DNA from: Larix kaempferi | Taxonomy: Eukaryota > Streptophyta > Pinopsida > Pinales > Pinaceae | Direction: 5' to 3' | Assembly: GCA_027924585.1 (NCBI GenBank) | Contig: BSBM01001719.1 | Span: 10,288,001 to 10,352,000 of the forward strand | DNA length: 64,000 nucleotides | In this document: positions 23,597-36,400 of the stretch, one piece after another | How positions within the stretch are numbered: position 1 is the stretch's first letter | How the letters are laid out: the number at the start of each line of letters is the position of its first letter | Notes under the pieces: generated by a model | The model's database searches: none | What the model saw: the letters and a program-made list of their open reading frames with translations, nothing else | What the model was told of the DNA's origin: nothing | Made by a program: the position numbers and the translations under genes

Positions 23597-24087
23597 TGTT
23601 GAATATTGTAACTTCTAAGAATATTATAATTGTACATTATTTATTCCGGAGATGTTTCATTCCTCCGAGTTAATCCTACTATGTATCTGGAGATGTTTAT
23701 TCCTCCAGGGTTTGATATTAACTAGGGTTATTAGACCCACCATGTGTGGGTCGGCCCTGTAGTTATATTTTAGGGGTTATTAGACTTCTCCAGGTGAGGT
23801 CGGCCCCAATAGGTCTTTTAGTCAGTTGAGAGTCAAGTATAAATAGAGGAGGTGAACTCCTCATTAGAACACTCACTCACTTGTGGAAGAGTGCGCACTT
23901 GTCTGGGAGATCAGCTAAGGAGACAAAGGAAGGAGGAGCACATCTTGTATTTTGGTTGATCATCTTATTGAGGAAAGCTTTACTGGGTTTTCTACCCCAT
24001 GAGGGTTTCCTAGGATATATTGTGTGTCTATCTTGTGATTATGCTTCTTTCAGTGATCTTGCTTGGTTATTTGGTTTAAACTTAACA
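23597..24087 (+). repeat. Copia A 5' LTR
   Basis: 491 bp, TGTTGAATATT to CTTAACA. U3 holds two copies of a GGTTATTAGAC...GGTCGGCCC unit (about 23725-23757 and 23774-23806). The first contains a GACCCAC...GTGGGTC dyad. A TATAAATA box follows at 23838-23845, so transcription should start near 23870. Confidence 0.95.
23838..23845 (+). promoter_or_regulatory. Copia A TATA box
   Basis: TATAAATA in the 5' LTR, 32 bases after the second U3 repeat. The same box occurs in the copia B and C LTRs just after related repeats. Confidence 0.7.
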
Positions 24088-24099
24088 TGGTATTAGAGC
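24088..24099 (+). promoter_or_regulatory. Copia A primer binding site
   Basis: TGGTATTAGAGC directly abuts the LTR and matches the initiator-Met tRNA primer site (TGGTATCAGAGC) with one difference. Confidence 0.85.
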
Positions 24100-24553
24100 T
24101 AGACTGAATAGGACATCTTTCACAAGGTAAGATTATCTTTCTCTCTCTCTTTGGTGAAGTTAGGGTTTCAGCCCAAAGTTGGTATTATTGATTTTTGGTT
24201 GCATGGCTGGATAGCCCTCCTCAATACCTTTCTTTTAAGCCCTAGATCGAACTTTTTGGTTGGGTAGAACTCCGGGAATTGCAAACCCTAATTCTACCAA
24301 AAGTGCGATACGTCAGATTTTGGTTTCAGAAAAAAGTTGGATTTTTTTTTTATTTCTGATTACATGGTTGGATAGCCCTTATCAAGAGCATTCTTTTAAG
24401 CTATAGATCGAACTTTTTGGTTAAGTAGAACTCCGGGAAAGTCAAACCCTAATTCTACCAAAAGTGCGATAAAATTCTGTTTCAGTTTCCGGAAAAGTGA
24501 AAAGTAACTTTCCAAGTAAGTCTACTCTGTCTCTTGGACTCCCCCAAGAGAAG

Positions 24554-27500
24554 ATGGCTCCAAATACTAATCTTGAAGACAAGCTAGAAGGCATAGAGAA
24601 TTTCCGGGCATGGAAATACAGAATTGGTCTCATTCTTGAAGAGAATGATCTTGCTCAGCTTATCAAGGAAGAAGTTGCAGAACCAGAAGGAGATGAAGCC
24701 AAAGAGAAACATAGGAAAGATTTGATTAGGGCAAAGAGAATCATAGCTGATTCCATCAAAGACCACTTGATTCCCCAAGTGGCCTCCAAGAAGACTCCAA
24801 AGGAAATGTATGATGCCCTAGGAAGAATGTATGAAGGGAAGAACATCAATAGGAAGATGAATCTGAGGTCTAAATTGAAGAGCACCAAGATGCACAAAGG
24901 AGAATCCATTCAAGACTACTTCTCAAGGGTTTCACAAATCAAGGAACAACTAGATGCAATTGGTGATACCCTTGATGAGGATGAACTTGTGATGACTGCC
25001 CTCAATGGTCTCACTAGATCTTGGGAGTCATTTATACAAACCATGTGTGCCAGGAAAGAGAGCATGAAGTTTGATGTAGTATGGGAGGATTGTGTTCAAG
25101 AAGAAGCTAGGGTTGCAAATAGAGAAGCCCTTCTCAAAGAGGATGACCAAGCCTTAGCCACTCATACCAAAAGAAGAAGAATGAGTCATTTCAAGAGAGT
25201 TGACCACAAAGGATCTCAACACTTCTCTAGATCTAACAAGAGAAGAGGACCCAATTCAGCAAGAGATCTTTCTAAGGTAGAATGCTACAGTTGTCATAAA
25301 TTGGGACACATCTCCAGATTTTGTCCTTCTCAAAAGAAGAAAGTCTTCCACAAAAGACATCATGCACATATGGCAGAAAATGAAAGTGAAGAAGAAGAAG
25401 AGGAAGAAGATGAAGAAGAAGAAGAGGTAGAGGTAAAACCCAAAAGGAAAAGATGTAAGGTGAAGAAAGAAGATCCAGAAGAATATGTTCTATTCTCTGC
25501 ACTCTCTGGATCTGTATCTCCTGGAGAAGATACATGGCTCATTGATAGTGGTGCTTCCAAGCACATGACAGGTCAAAGGAAGACCTTCTCAATTTTTGAA
25601 GAAAAGTCTTCTTCACAGAAAGTATCTCTAGGAGATGACTACCAATATCCTATCAAAGGAATTGGTGAAGCTAGCTATAAGCTAGATTCTGGAACACCCT
25701 TGAAGATGAAAGACATCTTATATGTCCCAGGTTTAAAGAAGAACCTTCTCTCTATTTCAGCTCTAGATAAGAAAGGCTTCAGAGTAGCCTTCATAGATGG
25801 ACAAGTACTCATGTGGTCCAAAGGGAAGACAATTAAAGATTGAGTTGTTATTGGTGAAGAAGAAGGAGGTCTCTATAAACTCAAGGGTCATCCAGAAGCT
25901 GCCTTTGCACATGAGATCTCTAGCCCCAGTGAGCTATGGCATAGAAGGTTAGCCCACATCAACTTTAAAGCCTTACCCTATGTAAGCAAGGTAGTCATAG
26001 GATTACCAGATTTAAAAGCTGATCATGATGGCTCATGTAAAGGATGCAAGAAAGGGAAAAATATCAAGAACCCCTTTCCAAAGAGTGAAACAAAGACTAA
26101 GAACATTTTAGAGCTTATACACTCAGATGTATGTGGTCCAATGCCCACCACTTCCTTAAGTGGGTTTGAATACTATCTTTCATTCATAGATGACTATTCA
26201 AGGAAAACTTGGATATACTTCCTAAAAGGTAAGAATGAAGTCTTTGGAAAATTCAAAGAGTTCAAGGCTCTAATAGAAAATCTATCAGATAAGAAAATCA
26301 AAACTCTCAGAACAGATAATGGCGGAGAATTCACCTCAAAGGAATTTGAGGACTTTTGCAAAGAAGCTGGAATTAAAAGGGAACTAACTACTCCCTACAA
26401 TCCCCAACAGAATGGGGTGGCTGAAAGGAAAAATAGAACAATCATGGAAGCTGTGAAGACCATGATACATGACCAAGATCTTCCCATGTACTTATGGGCT
26501 GAAGCAGCCAAGACAGCAGTTTATGTGCAAAATAGATTATCTCACAGTGCTCTTGAATTCAAAACTCCAGAAGAAGTGTTTACAGGTAAGAAGCCTGAGG
26601 TAAGCCATCTTAAAATATTTGGGTGTCCTGTGTATATCCACATTCCAAAAGAAAAGAGAACCAAGTTGGATCCCTCAGGTAAGAAGGGAATGTTTGTTGG
26701 TTACTGTGAAACTTCCAAAGCCTTCAGAATCTACATACCAGGTTTCCATCATATAGAAATAAGTAGAGATGTAACCTTTGATGAGGAAGCAGCTCTCAAG
26801 AAATCCAGAAAGTGTCAACTTGAAGAAGTTTATGAAGAAGATTCATCACCCAGAAATTCAGAGACTGTTCACATCCCTGAAGAAGTTACACCAGAGGATC
26901 ATGACATGCTGGAACCTCAAGAACCCCCTGTTGCAGAACTATCCAGGAAAAGAAGACCAGCATGCGCTAGAGATATTATTCAAGGAGCTGAAAGATATGG
27001 AGCTCCTGAAGGCTCCACTAGAGAAAGAAAGAAACCAAAGCTAGTATCCAACTATATGGCCTTAATGTGTGACCTTGTGGATCAACTACCTACTAGCTAT
27101 GAAGAGGCAGCTCAGAAGAAAGAATGGGTAGAAGCAATGACAGAAGAATATCAGTCAATAATGAAAAATGATGTTTGGGATATAGTTCCCAAGCCAAAAG
27201 ATAAAAGTGTGGTTTCTTCCAAATGGATCTTCAAAATAAAACATGCCGCAGATGGAAGCATTGAAAAATACAAAGCAAGATTTGTAGCCAGAGGATTCTC
27301 TCAGAAGGAGGGAATTGACTACGAAGAAACATTTGCACCAGTTGCCAGGTATACTTCAATTAGAACTATTATGGCTCTTGCATCCATGATGAAGTGGAAA
27401 TTACACCAAATGGATGTTACGACAGCTTTTCTGAATGGAGTAATTGAAGAAGAAGTATACATAGAGCAACCTCAAGGGTTTGAGGTTAATGATGGAAGAA

Positions 27501-28630
27501 CTCATGTATGCAAATTAAAGAAGGCATTATATGGGTTAAAACAAGCTCCAAGGGCTTGGTACAGAAGGATTGACAATTTCTTGACTAGCATGGGCTTTAC
27601 CAAAAGTAAAGCTGACCCAAATCTTTATCTCAAGGTGATGGATGATGAACCAGTTATATTGCTGTTGTATGTAGATGATCTTTTCCTAACTGGAGATGAG
27701 AAACAGATTATTGAAAGCAAGAAGAAGCTTTCTTCAGAATTCGAGATGAAAGATCTCGGATTAATGCACTACTTCTTAGGTCTAGAAGTATGGCAAGAAT
27801 CAAAAGGGATTTTTCTAAATCAAGGTAAGTACACTGTGGAGATTCTCAAAAGATTTGATATGTTGGAGTGTAAAGCCATGGCCACTCCCATGGACTCCAA
27901 CTTAAAGTTATTAGCTAATGATTCATCAGAACTAGTGGACATAACTCTATATAGACAAATCATTGGATCATTGATGTATTTAACAAATACTAGACCTGAT
28001 ATATGCTTTGCTGTAAATACCCTAAGTCAGTATCTAGTAGAACCTAGAAAGGTTCATTTAATAGCTGCAAAGCATATAATGAGGTACCTAAAAGGTACAT
28101 TAGATTTTGGCCTATTTTATCTTGGAAGTCATGAACTCAGATTACATGGTTACTCAGATTCTGATTGGGCAGGTAGTGTCTCAGATAGAAAAAGTACCTC
28201 AGGTGGATGTTATGGTCTTGGATCTGCCATGATCTCATGGTTCAGCAAGAAACAATCAAGTGTGGCCCTCAGTACTGCTGAAGCTGAATACATAGCTGCC
28301 TGTTCTGCTAGCTGTGAAGTAGTATGGCTTCGGAAACTTTTATCTGGAGTGTTTGACTTAGAAATGGAACCCACTATGATTATGTGTGATAATCAAAGCT
28401 GCATCAAGATGACTGAAAATCCTGTGTTTCATGATAAGTCAAAACACATAGAGATCCGTTACTTTTATATTCGACATATGGTGCAGAAAGGAGCTATCAA
28501 GCTAGAGTATATAAGCACTGAGGATCAAATTGCTGATATCCTAACCAAGCCTTTGTCTCGAGTAAAGTTTGAACACTTCCGAGACAAACTTGGTGTAGTT
28601 CAGAAGAACCCTCCTCGAAAGGGGGAGTAG
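24554..28630 (+). pseudogene. Copia A gag-pol polyprotein with one in-frame stop
   Basis: A single frame of 1359 codons, broken only by TGA at 25841 (codon 430), between protease and integrase. Domain order: UBN2-type gag (residues about 1-220), CCHC knuckle CYSCHKLGHISRFC (244-257), a Glu-rich linker, protease DSGA (Asp331), the GAG-pre-integrase HHCC zinc finger, a DDE integrase core with RTDNGGEF, RT with YVDD (about 1039), and RNase H with DSDWAG and the late TAEAEY and DNQS blocks, ending SRVKFEHFRDKLGV. The order PR-INT-RT-RH is diagnostic of Ty1/copia. An upstream in-frame ATG at 24497 exists, but 24554 matches the copia B start. The stop position fits no known gag-pol recoding site, so I treat it as a point mutation in a young copy. 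Confidence 0.93.
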
Positions 28631-28729
28631 CACAGTATGAGACAGACAAGCCTATCTCATCAATGACGAGGTTACTTATTTTTCTTTGCACTTACTCACC
28701 TAGAATTATTTAGATTTAGGACTCTTATA

Positions 28730-31140
28730 TTCTTATGATTAGATGTATACATACTTTTGATGATAGATGTATACATGCTAGATACTTTTGATGATGATTA
28801 GATGTATACATACTTTTGATGTTGGATATTTTTGATGATGATTAGATGTATACATACTTTTGATGATAGATGTATACATGCTTTTGATGTTGGATGCTTT
28901 TGATGATTAGATGTATACATTTTTTGATGATGATGATACATGTTGTGGTTATACATGTTCTGATGTTGATGCTACATGTTGTGGTTACACATGTTTTGAT
29001 GATGATGATACATGTTGTGGTTATACATGTTTTGATGATGATGATACATGTTGTGGTTATACATGTTTTGATGATGATGATACATGTTGTGGTTATACAT
29101 GTTTTGATGTTGATGATACATGTTGTGGTGATACATGTTATGATGATGAGGATACATGTTCTTGATGAACATGTGAAGGGATTGGATCATCCCTGGAATT
29201 TCAGTCCTAAAGAGAGCCGTAGACGTGAGGTCTCCGAGAATGAAGTCCTTAGTGGATAGTTGAGGGGATTGGATCATCCCTGGACTTTCAGTCCTAAAGA
29301 GAGCCGTAGACGTGAGGTCTCCGAGAATGAAGTCCTTAGTGGACAGTTGAGGGGATTGGATCATCCCTGGACTTTCAGTCCTAAAGAGAGCCGTAGACGT
29401 GAGGTCTCCGAGAATGAAGTCCTTAGTGGACAGTTGAGGGGATTGGATCATCCTTGGACTTTCAGTCCTAAAGAGAGCCGTAGACGTGAGGTCTCCGAGA
29501 ATGAAGTCCTTAGTGGACAGTTGAGGGGATTGGATCATCCCTGGACTTTCAGTCCTAAAGAGAGCCGTAGACGTGAGGTCTCCGAGAATGAAGTCCTTAG
29601 TGGACAGTTGAGGGGATTGGATCATCCCTGGACTTTCAGTCCTAAAGAGAGCCGTAGACGTGAGGTCTCCGAGAATGAAGTCCTTAGTGGACAATTGAGG
29701 GGATTGGATCATCCCTGGACTTTCAGTCCTAAAGAGAGCCGTAGACGTGAGGTCTCCGAGAATGAAGTCCTTAGTGGAGAGTTGAGGGGATTGGATCATC
29801 CTTGGACTTTCAGTCCTAAAGAGAGCCGTAGACGTATGTCTTCGAGAATGTAGGGATTGGATCATTCCTGGACTTCAGTCCGAAAGAAGAGCCGTAGACG
29901 TATGTCTTCGAGAATGTAGGGATTGGATCATTCCTGGACTTCAGTCCGAAAGAAGAGCCGTAGACGTATGTCTTCGAGAATGTAGGGATTGGATCATTCC
30001 TGGACTTCAGTCCGAAAGAAGAGCCGTAGACGTATGTCTTCGAGAATGTAGGGATTGGATCATTCCTGGACTTCAGTCCGAAAGAAGAGCCGTACACGTA
30101 TGTCTTCGAGAATGAAGGGATTGGATCATTCCTGGAATTCAGTCTGAAAGAAGAGCCGTAGACGTATGTCTTCGAGAATGTAGGGATTGGATCATTCCTG
30201 GACTTCAGTACGAAAGAAGAGCCGTAGACGTATGTCTTCGAGAATGAAGGGATTGGATCATTCCTGGACTTCAGTCCGAAAGAAGAGCCGTAGACGTATG
30301 TCTTCGAGAATGTAGGGATTGGATCATTCCTGGACTTCAGTCCGAAAGAAGAGACGTAGACGTATGTCTTCGATAATGAAGGGATTGGATCATTCCTGGA
30401 TTTCAGTCCGAAAGAAGAGCCATAGACTTATGTCTTCGAAAATGAAGTCCTTGGTGGACAGTTGAGGATTAAGTCATCCTTGGACGTAGGTCCTAAAAGC
30501 ACGGTGAAGGATTGGATCATCCTTGGACTTTGGTCCTGTAAACTGAGCCGTAGACGCGAGGTCTCCGAGAACATGATAGGACTGGATCGTCCCTGGACTT
30601 CGGTTCAAAAGGTACATGACTGGTTTACATCATTCCTTGACGATGACGATGATCGTGTGATGACGATGTTGATGATCGAATGGCGATGATGCTGATGATC
30701 GTGTGATGACGATGCTGATGATCATATGATGACGATGCTGATGATCGTATGATGACGATGCTGATGATCGTGTGATGACGATGCTGATGATCGTATGCTG
30801 ATGATCGTATGATGACAATGCTGATGATCGTGTGATGACGATGCCGATGATCGTATGCTGATGATCGTGTGATGACGATGCTGATGATCGTATGATGACG
30901 ATGCTGATGATCGTGTGATGACGATGCTGATGATCGTGTGATGACGATGCTGATGATCGTGTGGCGATGATGCTGATGATCGTGTGATGACGATACTGAT
31001 GATCGTGTGATGACGATGCTGATGATCGTGTGATGACGATGTTGATGATCGTACTGATGACGATGTTGATGTTCCAGTAACTAGTCAAGTTACTGATGAT
31101 GATGAATTGAAGAAAGCTTCCGATGATATATAGATGATGT
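28730..31140. repeat. Copia A 3' tandem-repeat block (four different arrays)
   Basis: Between the polyprotein and the polypurine tract lie successive arrays. 28730-28920: loose GATGTATACAT repeats. About 28921-29165: 36-bp units (about 6). 29178-29852: 87-bp units (7 plus a partial). About 29853-30447: 66-bp units (about 9), a shortened version of the 87-bp unit. About 30636-31075: 23-bp units rich in GATGATCGT. Open frames across the 87-bp array on both strands (up to 297 codons) arise because 87 is divisible by three; I do not call them genes. Confidence 0.93.
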
Positions 31141-31190
31141 AGTAAATGACTCCTTGCTCCTACAGATGTTGTTATAATATCCTTCTCGTT

Positions 31191-31199
31191 AAGGGGGAG
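31191..31199 (+). promoter_or_regulatory. Copia A polypurine tract
   Basis: AAGGGGGAG abuts the 3' LTR. Confidence 0.85.
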
Positions 31200-31690
31200 T
31201 GTTGAATATTGTAACTTCTAAGAATATTATAATTGTACATTATTTATTCCGGAGATGTTTCATTCCTCCGAGGTAATCCTACTATGTATCTGGAGATGTT
31301 TATTCCTCCAGGGTTTGATATTAACTAGGGTTATTAGACCCACCATGTGTGGGTCGGCCCTGTAGTTATATTTTAGGGGTTATTAGACTTCTCCAGGTGA
31401 GGTCGGCCCCAATAGGTCTTTTAGTCAGTTGAGAGTCAAGTATAAATAGAGGAGGTGAACTCCTCATTAGAACACTCACTCACTTGTGGAAGAGTGCGCA
31501 CTTGTCTGGGAGATCAGCTAAGGAGACAAAGGAAGGAGGAGCACATCTTGTATTTTGGTTGATCATCTTATTGAGGAAATCTTTACTGGGTTTTCTACCC
31601 CATGAGGGTTTCCCAGGATATATTGTGTGTTTATCTTGTGATTATGCTTCTTTCAGTGATCTTGCTTGGTTATTTGGTTTAAACTTAACA
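31200..31690 (+). repeat. Copia A 3' LTR
   Basis: 491 bp, ends in AACA. It differs from the 5' LTR at four positions by eye (near 31273, 31580, 31614 and 31631). Confidence 0.95.
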
Positions 31691-31695
31691 GGACC

Positions 31696-32245
31696 AACAT
31701 CTACATAAACAAGTATCAATCATAAGTACTACTCCAAAAACATCTAAAAATCATAAAATGAAAAAACACAACATAGTTGTCATTCTTACATAGATCTCCC
31801 CACTGCATGTCCTCAGGAAGAACTAAGTCTGGGTCTCCTCTGAAATCAGTTCCCTCGTAGGGGTACTCCTCCACCACGAGGAGTTGTCTGCTCAACCATC
31901 TGAAAAAAGTAGGACCGTAGCTAATGATAGGTACCCCACCTCCGTGGTGGGCCATCGCCTTAGACATCGAACCATGTGAGGATCCCTTGGATCCAGCTCA
32001 TATAGCTCGACCTGCAGGTGTAGATGTGGAACCTGCTCTAGGAAGAATGAGACCATGATCGACCCATATCCAAACTGTTTCATCTCACCACGCCGACATT
32101 TGGTGAGTTGCTCCATGAGGTACACGAGGATCCACTCGCATCAGTTGAAAAATGTAGGATCCATACACTCATCCGCATACAACATGTGGGCCTTGTTGTC
32201 CTTATGAGGAGCTCCACTCCCTGCCACCCTCTCAATAGTGAATAA
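31696..32245 (-). pseudogene. G2 antisense ORF, middle segment, with predicted intron donor
   Basis: Continuation of the antisense protein between copia A and copia B. Blocks include CRRGEMKQFGYGSIMVSFFL and, after a frameshift, FRGDPDLVLPEDMQWGDL. The latter aligns with LLPPGATLGDI at the G1 donor. A donor-like GTAAGA lies at 31789-31784 in the same place as the G1 donor. With copia A removed, the predicted intron to the acceptor at 23558 is about 133 bases, against 123 in G1. The exact G2 phase would now give a stop at the junction, so this copy is decayed. Confidence 0.55.
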
Positions 32246-32853
32246 TGTTGATGTATATGTAACTTCGGAATGTATTTCATCAGTATTTTATATGTATATT
32301 TATTGTACCCTTATAAGAGATGTGTTATTCCTCTATAAGGAAGTGTCGTCTTGTGGATTGACAAGTGTCGCAAGTGTGTGTACTTGTCGATGGGTTATTA
32401 GACCACCTTATGGGGTCGGCCCTAATTAATATATAATATAATGTGGATGTACTCAAGTAGACAAGTCGGCCCCAGTAGGTCACTGGGCAAAAAGGTGAGT
32501 ATAAATAGAGATAGGAGATCTCTATTTTACTCACTCGGAAAAGTATCTATCTCTCTCTCTGAAAAGTGGCGCACTAGTGAGGAGGAGGAGGATCATCTGC
32601 TAGGAGACTATCTCTGTATTATTTGGTTGTATTTTGGTTGAGCCATTGCTCTCTCTATCTCTGAGGAAGTTGTGGGGTTTTTCACCTTAGGGTTTTCCCC
32701 ACGGAAACTCTGTGTCTCTTGTCTCTATGCTTTTGATTCTTGTGATGCTTGTGATGCTTGTCATATTATGATTGTCATGCATTGATATACTGTATATGTT
32801 ATTCTCTCAGCAAAGATCCTATAGTATTGTGATTTAATACTGAAAATTTAACA
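32246..32853 (+). repeat. Copia B 5' LTR
   Basis: 608 bp, TGTTGATGTATATG to TTTAACA. U3 has a GGTTATTAGACC...GGTCGGCCC unit at about 32392-32422 and TATAAATA at 32500-32507. Its first 20 bases are nearly identical to the copia C LTR, so B and C are related families. Confidence 0.95.
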
Positions 32854-32865
32854 TGGTATCAGAGC
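32854..32865 (+). promoter_or_regulatory. Copia B primer binding site
   Basis: TGGTATCAGAGC, an exact match to the usual initiator-Met tRNA primer site, abutting the LTR. Confidence 0.9.
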
Positions 32866-33427
32866 TTAACTGAGAAGAAGACGTTTTGCAGTGACGGAAG
32901 CATGTATTCCTTGTTTATTGGGTTTCTCTCCACAGATTTTTGAAATTCAGTATAGTAGATTGGATCTACTCATCAAGGCGCATCTTTCTGTCCAATCAGA
33001 TTTCAGTTCCGAGCATTTTCAGTTTTGGCCCTAAAAATTAGGGTTTCCACAAAAATAGGAATTTCTGGAAACTGAAGGTACAGCTGGAAGCGCCTTGCAA
33101 AAATCGAAGGTTTGAGCTTTGGATCGAGATTTTTGGCTGGGTAGATCTCCGGGAAACTCAAACCCTAATTTAGGGCTCTCCCCAGTGAACCCGGGAGGAC
33201 AAAAAGGCAATTTTGAAGGGCAAGACTTTGCTGATCTCAAATTCTGAATGTACTAGGTTGATCAGCTCTCCAAGGCGCATCTTTCTATCCTTTCGGAATT
33301 TTGAAATTCACATTTTGAATTTTTAGGGTTTCTCTGACAAACCCCAATCCAGGACCAGATCCAGTTTTCAGCACTTCAAGTGGTAAGTTCTAAATCTTTT
33401 CTATTTCCATTTTAAGTACTCTTAAAG

Positions 33428-36400
33428 ATGTCTCTTCACACCAAGCTTGAGGATAAGCTTGAAGGGGCTGATAACTTCCGAGCCTGGAAGTATAGGATTG
33501 GGCTAATCCTGGAAGAGAATGAGTTGGACTCATATGTGAAAGAAGACATCCCTATCCCAAAGGATGAAGAGGCCAAGGTATTGCACAAGAAGAACTTGGT
33601 CAAGGCAAAGAGAATCATTGCTGATTCCATCAAAGACCATCTCATACCCCATGTGTCTTCTCTCAAGACACCCAAAGAGATGTTTGAATCTTTGACCAAG
33701 CTATTTGAAGGAAAGAATATAAATCAGAAGATGACCCTGCGGAACCAATTGAAAGCAGTGAAGTTTCAGAATGGAGAAACCATTCAATCCTACTTTTCAA
33801 GGGTCTCTCAGATCAAGGAACAATTAGAAGCAGTAGATGAAATGGTGGAGAATGGTGAAGTGGTGATGACCACTCTAAATGGCCTACCCAGGTCATGGGA
33901 TTCCTTTATTCAAGGAATTTGTGCAAGGAAGAAGTTGATCTCCTTCAGTAGACTTCGGGAAGAATGTTCTCAAGAAGAAGCTAGGCTTATAGCTCGTGAG
34001 GAAAAGATGGGAGGAGAAGATCAAGCTCTTGCAGCTCACACCAAAAGAAGCAAAATCAAGAAGGATCATCCTCGCCACAATAGATCCTATCAAAAGAATA
34101 AGAAATACCTAAGATGCTTCACATGCAATGAGAAGGGTCACTTTGCTTCAGATTGTCCTAAGAACAAAAGGGATAATAACAAAAATCCTAGTAAGAAGAA
34201 GAAGGGCAGCAAAAGAAGGTTTCATGCTCATGCTGCTGAAGATGATGAACCCCCAAAGAAGAAGGCTAAGGCAGAAAGTAGTAGTGATGATGATTCATCA
34301 AGTGAAGAAGAGTATGTTCTGATCTCTGCACTCACTGGTACCATCTCCCATGGTTGTAATGATTGGTTGATTGATAGTGGGGCTTCCAAACACATGACTG
34401 GGTTCAAGGAATCTTTTGTGAACCTTTCTGAACATGAATCACCCCATAAGGTGAAACTTGGGGATGATTATCAATACCCAATCAAAGGAAGTGGTGAAGC
34501 TTCTTACAACCTAGATTCTGGAAAATCTCTGAAGATGAAGGAAGTCCTCTATGTACCTGGACTCAAGAAGAACTTACTCTCCATCTCTGCTTTAGATGCA
34601 AAAGGTATGAGGGTTTCATTTATTGATGGCCAAGTACTAATGTGGCCAAAGGGAAAGACCATAGATGATGCAGTAGTGATTGGAGAGCAAGAGGGAGGCT
34701 TGTACAAATTAAAGGGTCAACCTGAACATGCCATGGTACATGAATCCATGGAGCCAAGTGAACTTTGGCATAGAAGACTTGCTCACATGCACTATAGAGC
34801 ACTTCCAATTGCAAGCAAGGCTGTAGAGGGTCTTCCTGAAATCAAGACCAAACATGAAGGTGTTTGCAAAGGATGTGCAAAAGGTAAGAACATTAAGAAG
34901 GCTTTCCCAAGCAGTGAAAGCAAGGCAAAAGATATTCTAGAAATCATCCACTCAGATGTATGTGGCCCTATGTCATCCAGCTCCCTGAGTGGGTATGTTT
35001 ACTATGTATCATTTATTGATGACTTCTCCAGGAAGACTTGGGTATACTTCTTGAAGGGAAAAGATGAGGTGTTTGATAAATTCAAGGAATTCAAAACCTT
35101 GATGGAGAATCAAACTGACAAGAAAATCAAAACATTCAGATCTGAAAATGGTGGAGAATTCACCTCAAATGACTTCAAGAAGCTTTGCAGTGATTCAGGG
35201 ATTAAGAGGGAGTTGACTGCTCCATATAATCCTCAACAGAATGGAGTTGCAGAAAGGAAGAACAGAACTATCATGGAAGCAGCAAGGGCAATGTTGCATG
35301 ACCAGGATCTTCCTATGCATCTTTGGGCAGAAGCAGCTAGAACAGCTGTATATGTGCAGAATAGAACACCCCACAAGATATTGGACAACAAGACACCAGA
35401 AGAAGTCTTTTCTGGTAAGAAACCTGAAGTCAGCCATCTCAGAATATTTGGTTGTCCAGTATACACTCATATCCCAAAGGAGAAGAGGACTAAACTAGAT
35501 CCTTCAGGAAAGAAGGGCATCTTTGTGGGTTATAGTGAAAGCTCGAAGGCTTACAGAATATATTTTCCAGGGTTCAAGAAGATTGATGTCAGCAGGGATG
35601 TAACATTTGATGAAAATTCAGCATTCATCAAATCAAGAAAGGCACCTATTGAAGTTTATGAAGAACCTAAGGAAACAAGATTTCAAGACACTACCATGAC
35701 TGATGCAGTTCCAGAAACTGCTCGTGAGTTTGAAGATCCACAAGAACCTGTAGATCCACCTCGTGAGGATAACTCTCACAAGAGGAAACCTGTATGGGCT
35801 AGAGAGCTCATTCATGATGCAGAAAGTTTTGGCATTCCAGAAGAAGAACACAGAGCAAAGAAGAGAACCAGATCACACACCAGTTATGTTGCTTTACTCT
35901 GTGACATCATGAACAAAGAGCCTTCCAGTTATGAAGAGGCAGCAGAAAAGAAAGAATGGAAGGATGCTATGGTTGAGGAATATCAATCAATTATGAAGAA
36001 TGATGTTTGGGATGTTGTCCCAAGACCTAAAGGGAAGTCTGTTGTGACTTCCAAGTGGATCTACAAAATCAAGCATGCTGCAGATGGCAGTGTGGAAAAA
36101 TATAAAGCAAGATTCGTAGCTCGTGGTTTCTCTCAGAAGGAAGGAATAGACTATGAAGAAACCTTTTCACCTGTAGCCAGATATACTTCCATCAGAACAG
36201 TACTTGCCTTGGCCGCAGCAATGAAATGGAAGATACACCAGATGGATGTCAAGACTGCTTTCCTGAACGGTGTAGTAGAAGAGGAAGTATATGTGGAACA
36301 GCCTCTCGGCTTTGAAATACATGACAGGGAATCTTATGTATGCAGATTGAAGAAAGCCTTGTATGGCTTGAAGCAAGCTCCCAGAACCTGGTATGGTAGG

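Larger units (their letters stand above)
23592..31695 (+). mobile_element. Copia A: complete Ty1/copia element with GGACC target duplication
   Basis: A full-length LTR element at 23597-31690 (8094 bp) flanked by GGACC at 23592-23596 and 31691-31695. The LTRs are 491 bp each and differ at four positions by eye. Internal parts: primer site, one gag-pol frame with a single stop, 2.4 kb of tandem repeats, and a polypurine tract. It landed inside G2, in the predicted intron of its antisense ORF. Confidence 0.97.

Noticed and set aside
25841-25843. Programmed readthrough at the copia A stop
   Set aside because: The stop lies between protease and integrase, not at a gag-pol boundary, and copia B has a sense codon there. 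A point mutation is simpler.
28972-29865. Open frames of 297 codons (minus) and 197 codons (plus) over the same DNA
   Set aside because: They fall on the 87-bp array; a unit length divisible by three with no stop in a frame gives long repeats of the same peptide. No domain, and the array varies in unit length downstream.
29178-30447. CRISPR-like regular repeat array
   Set aside because: Units are contiguous without unique spacers, lie inside a plant retrotransposon, and no cas-like genes are present.
30630-31088. His/Ser-rich minus-strand ORF of 152 codons
   Set aside because: Product of the 23-bp tandem repeat read through three frames; low complexity only.
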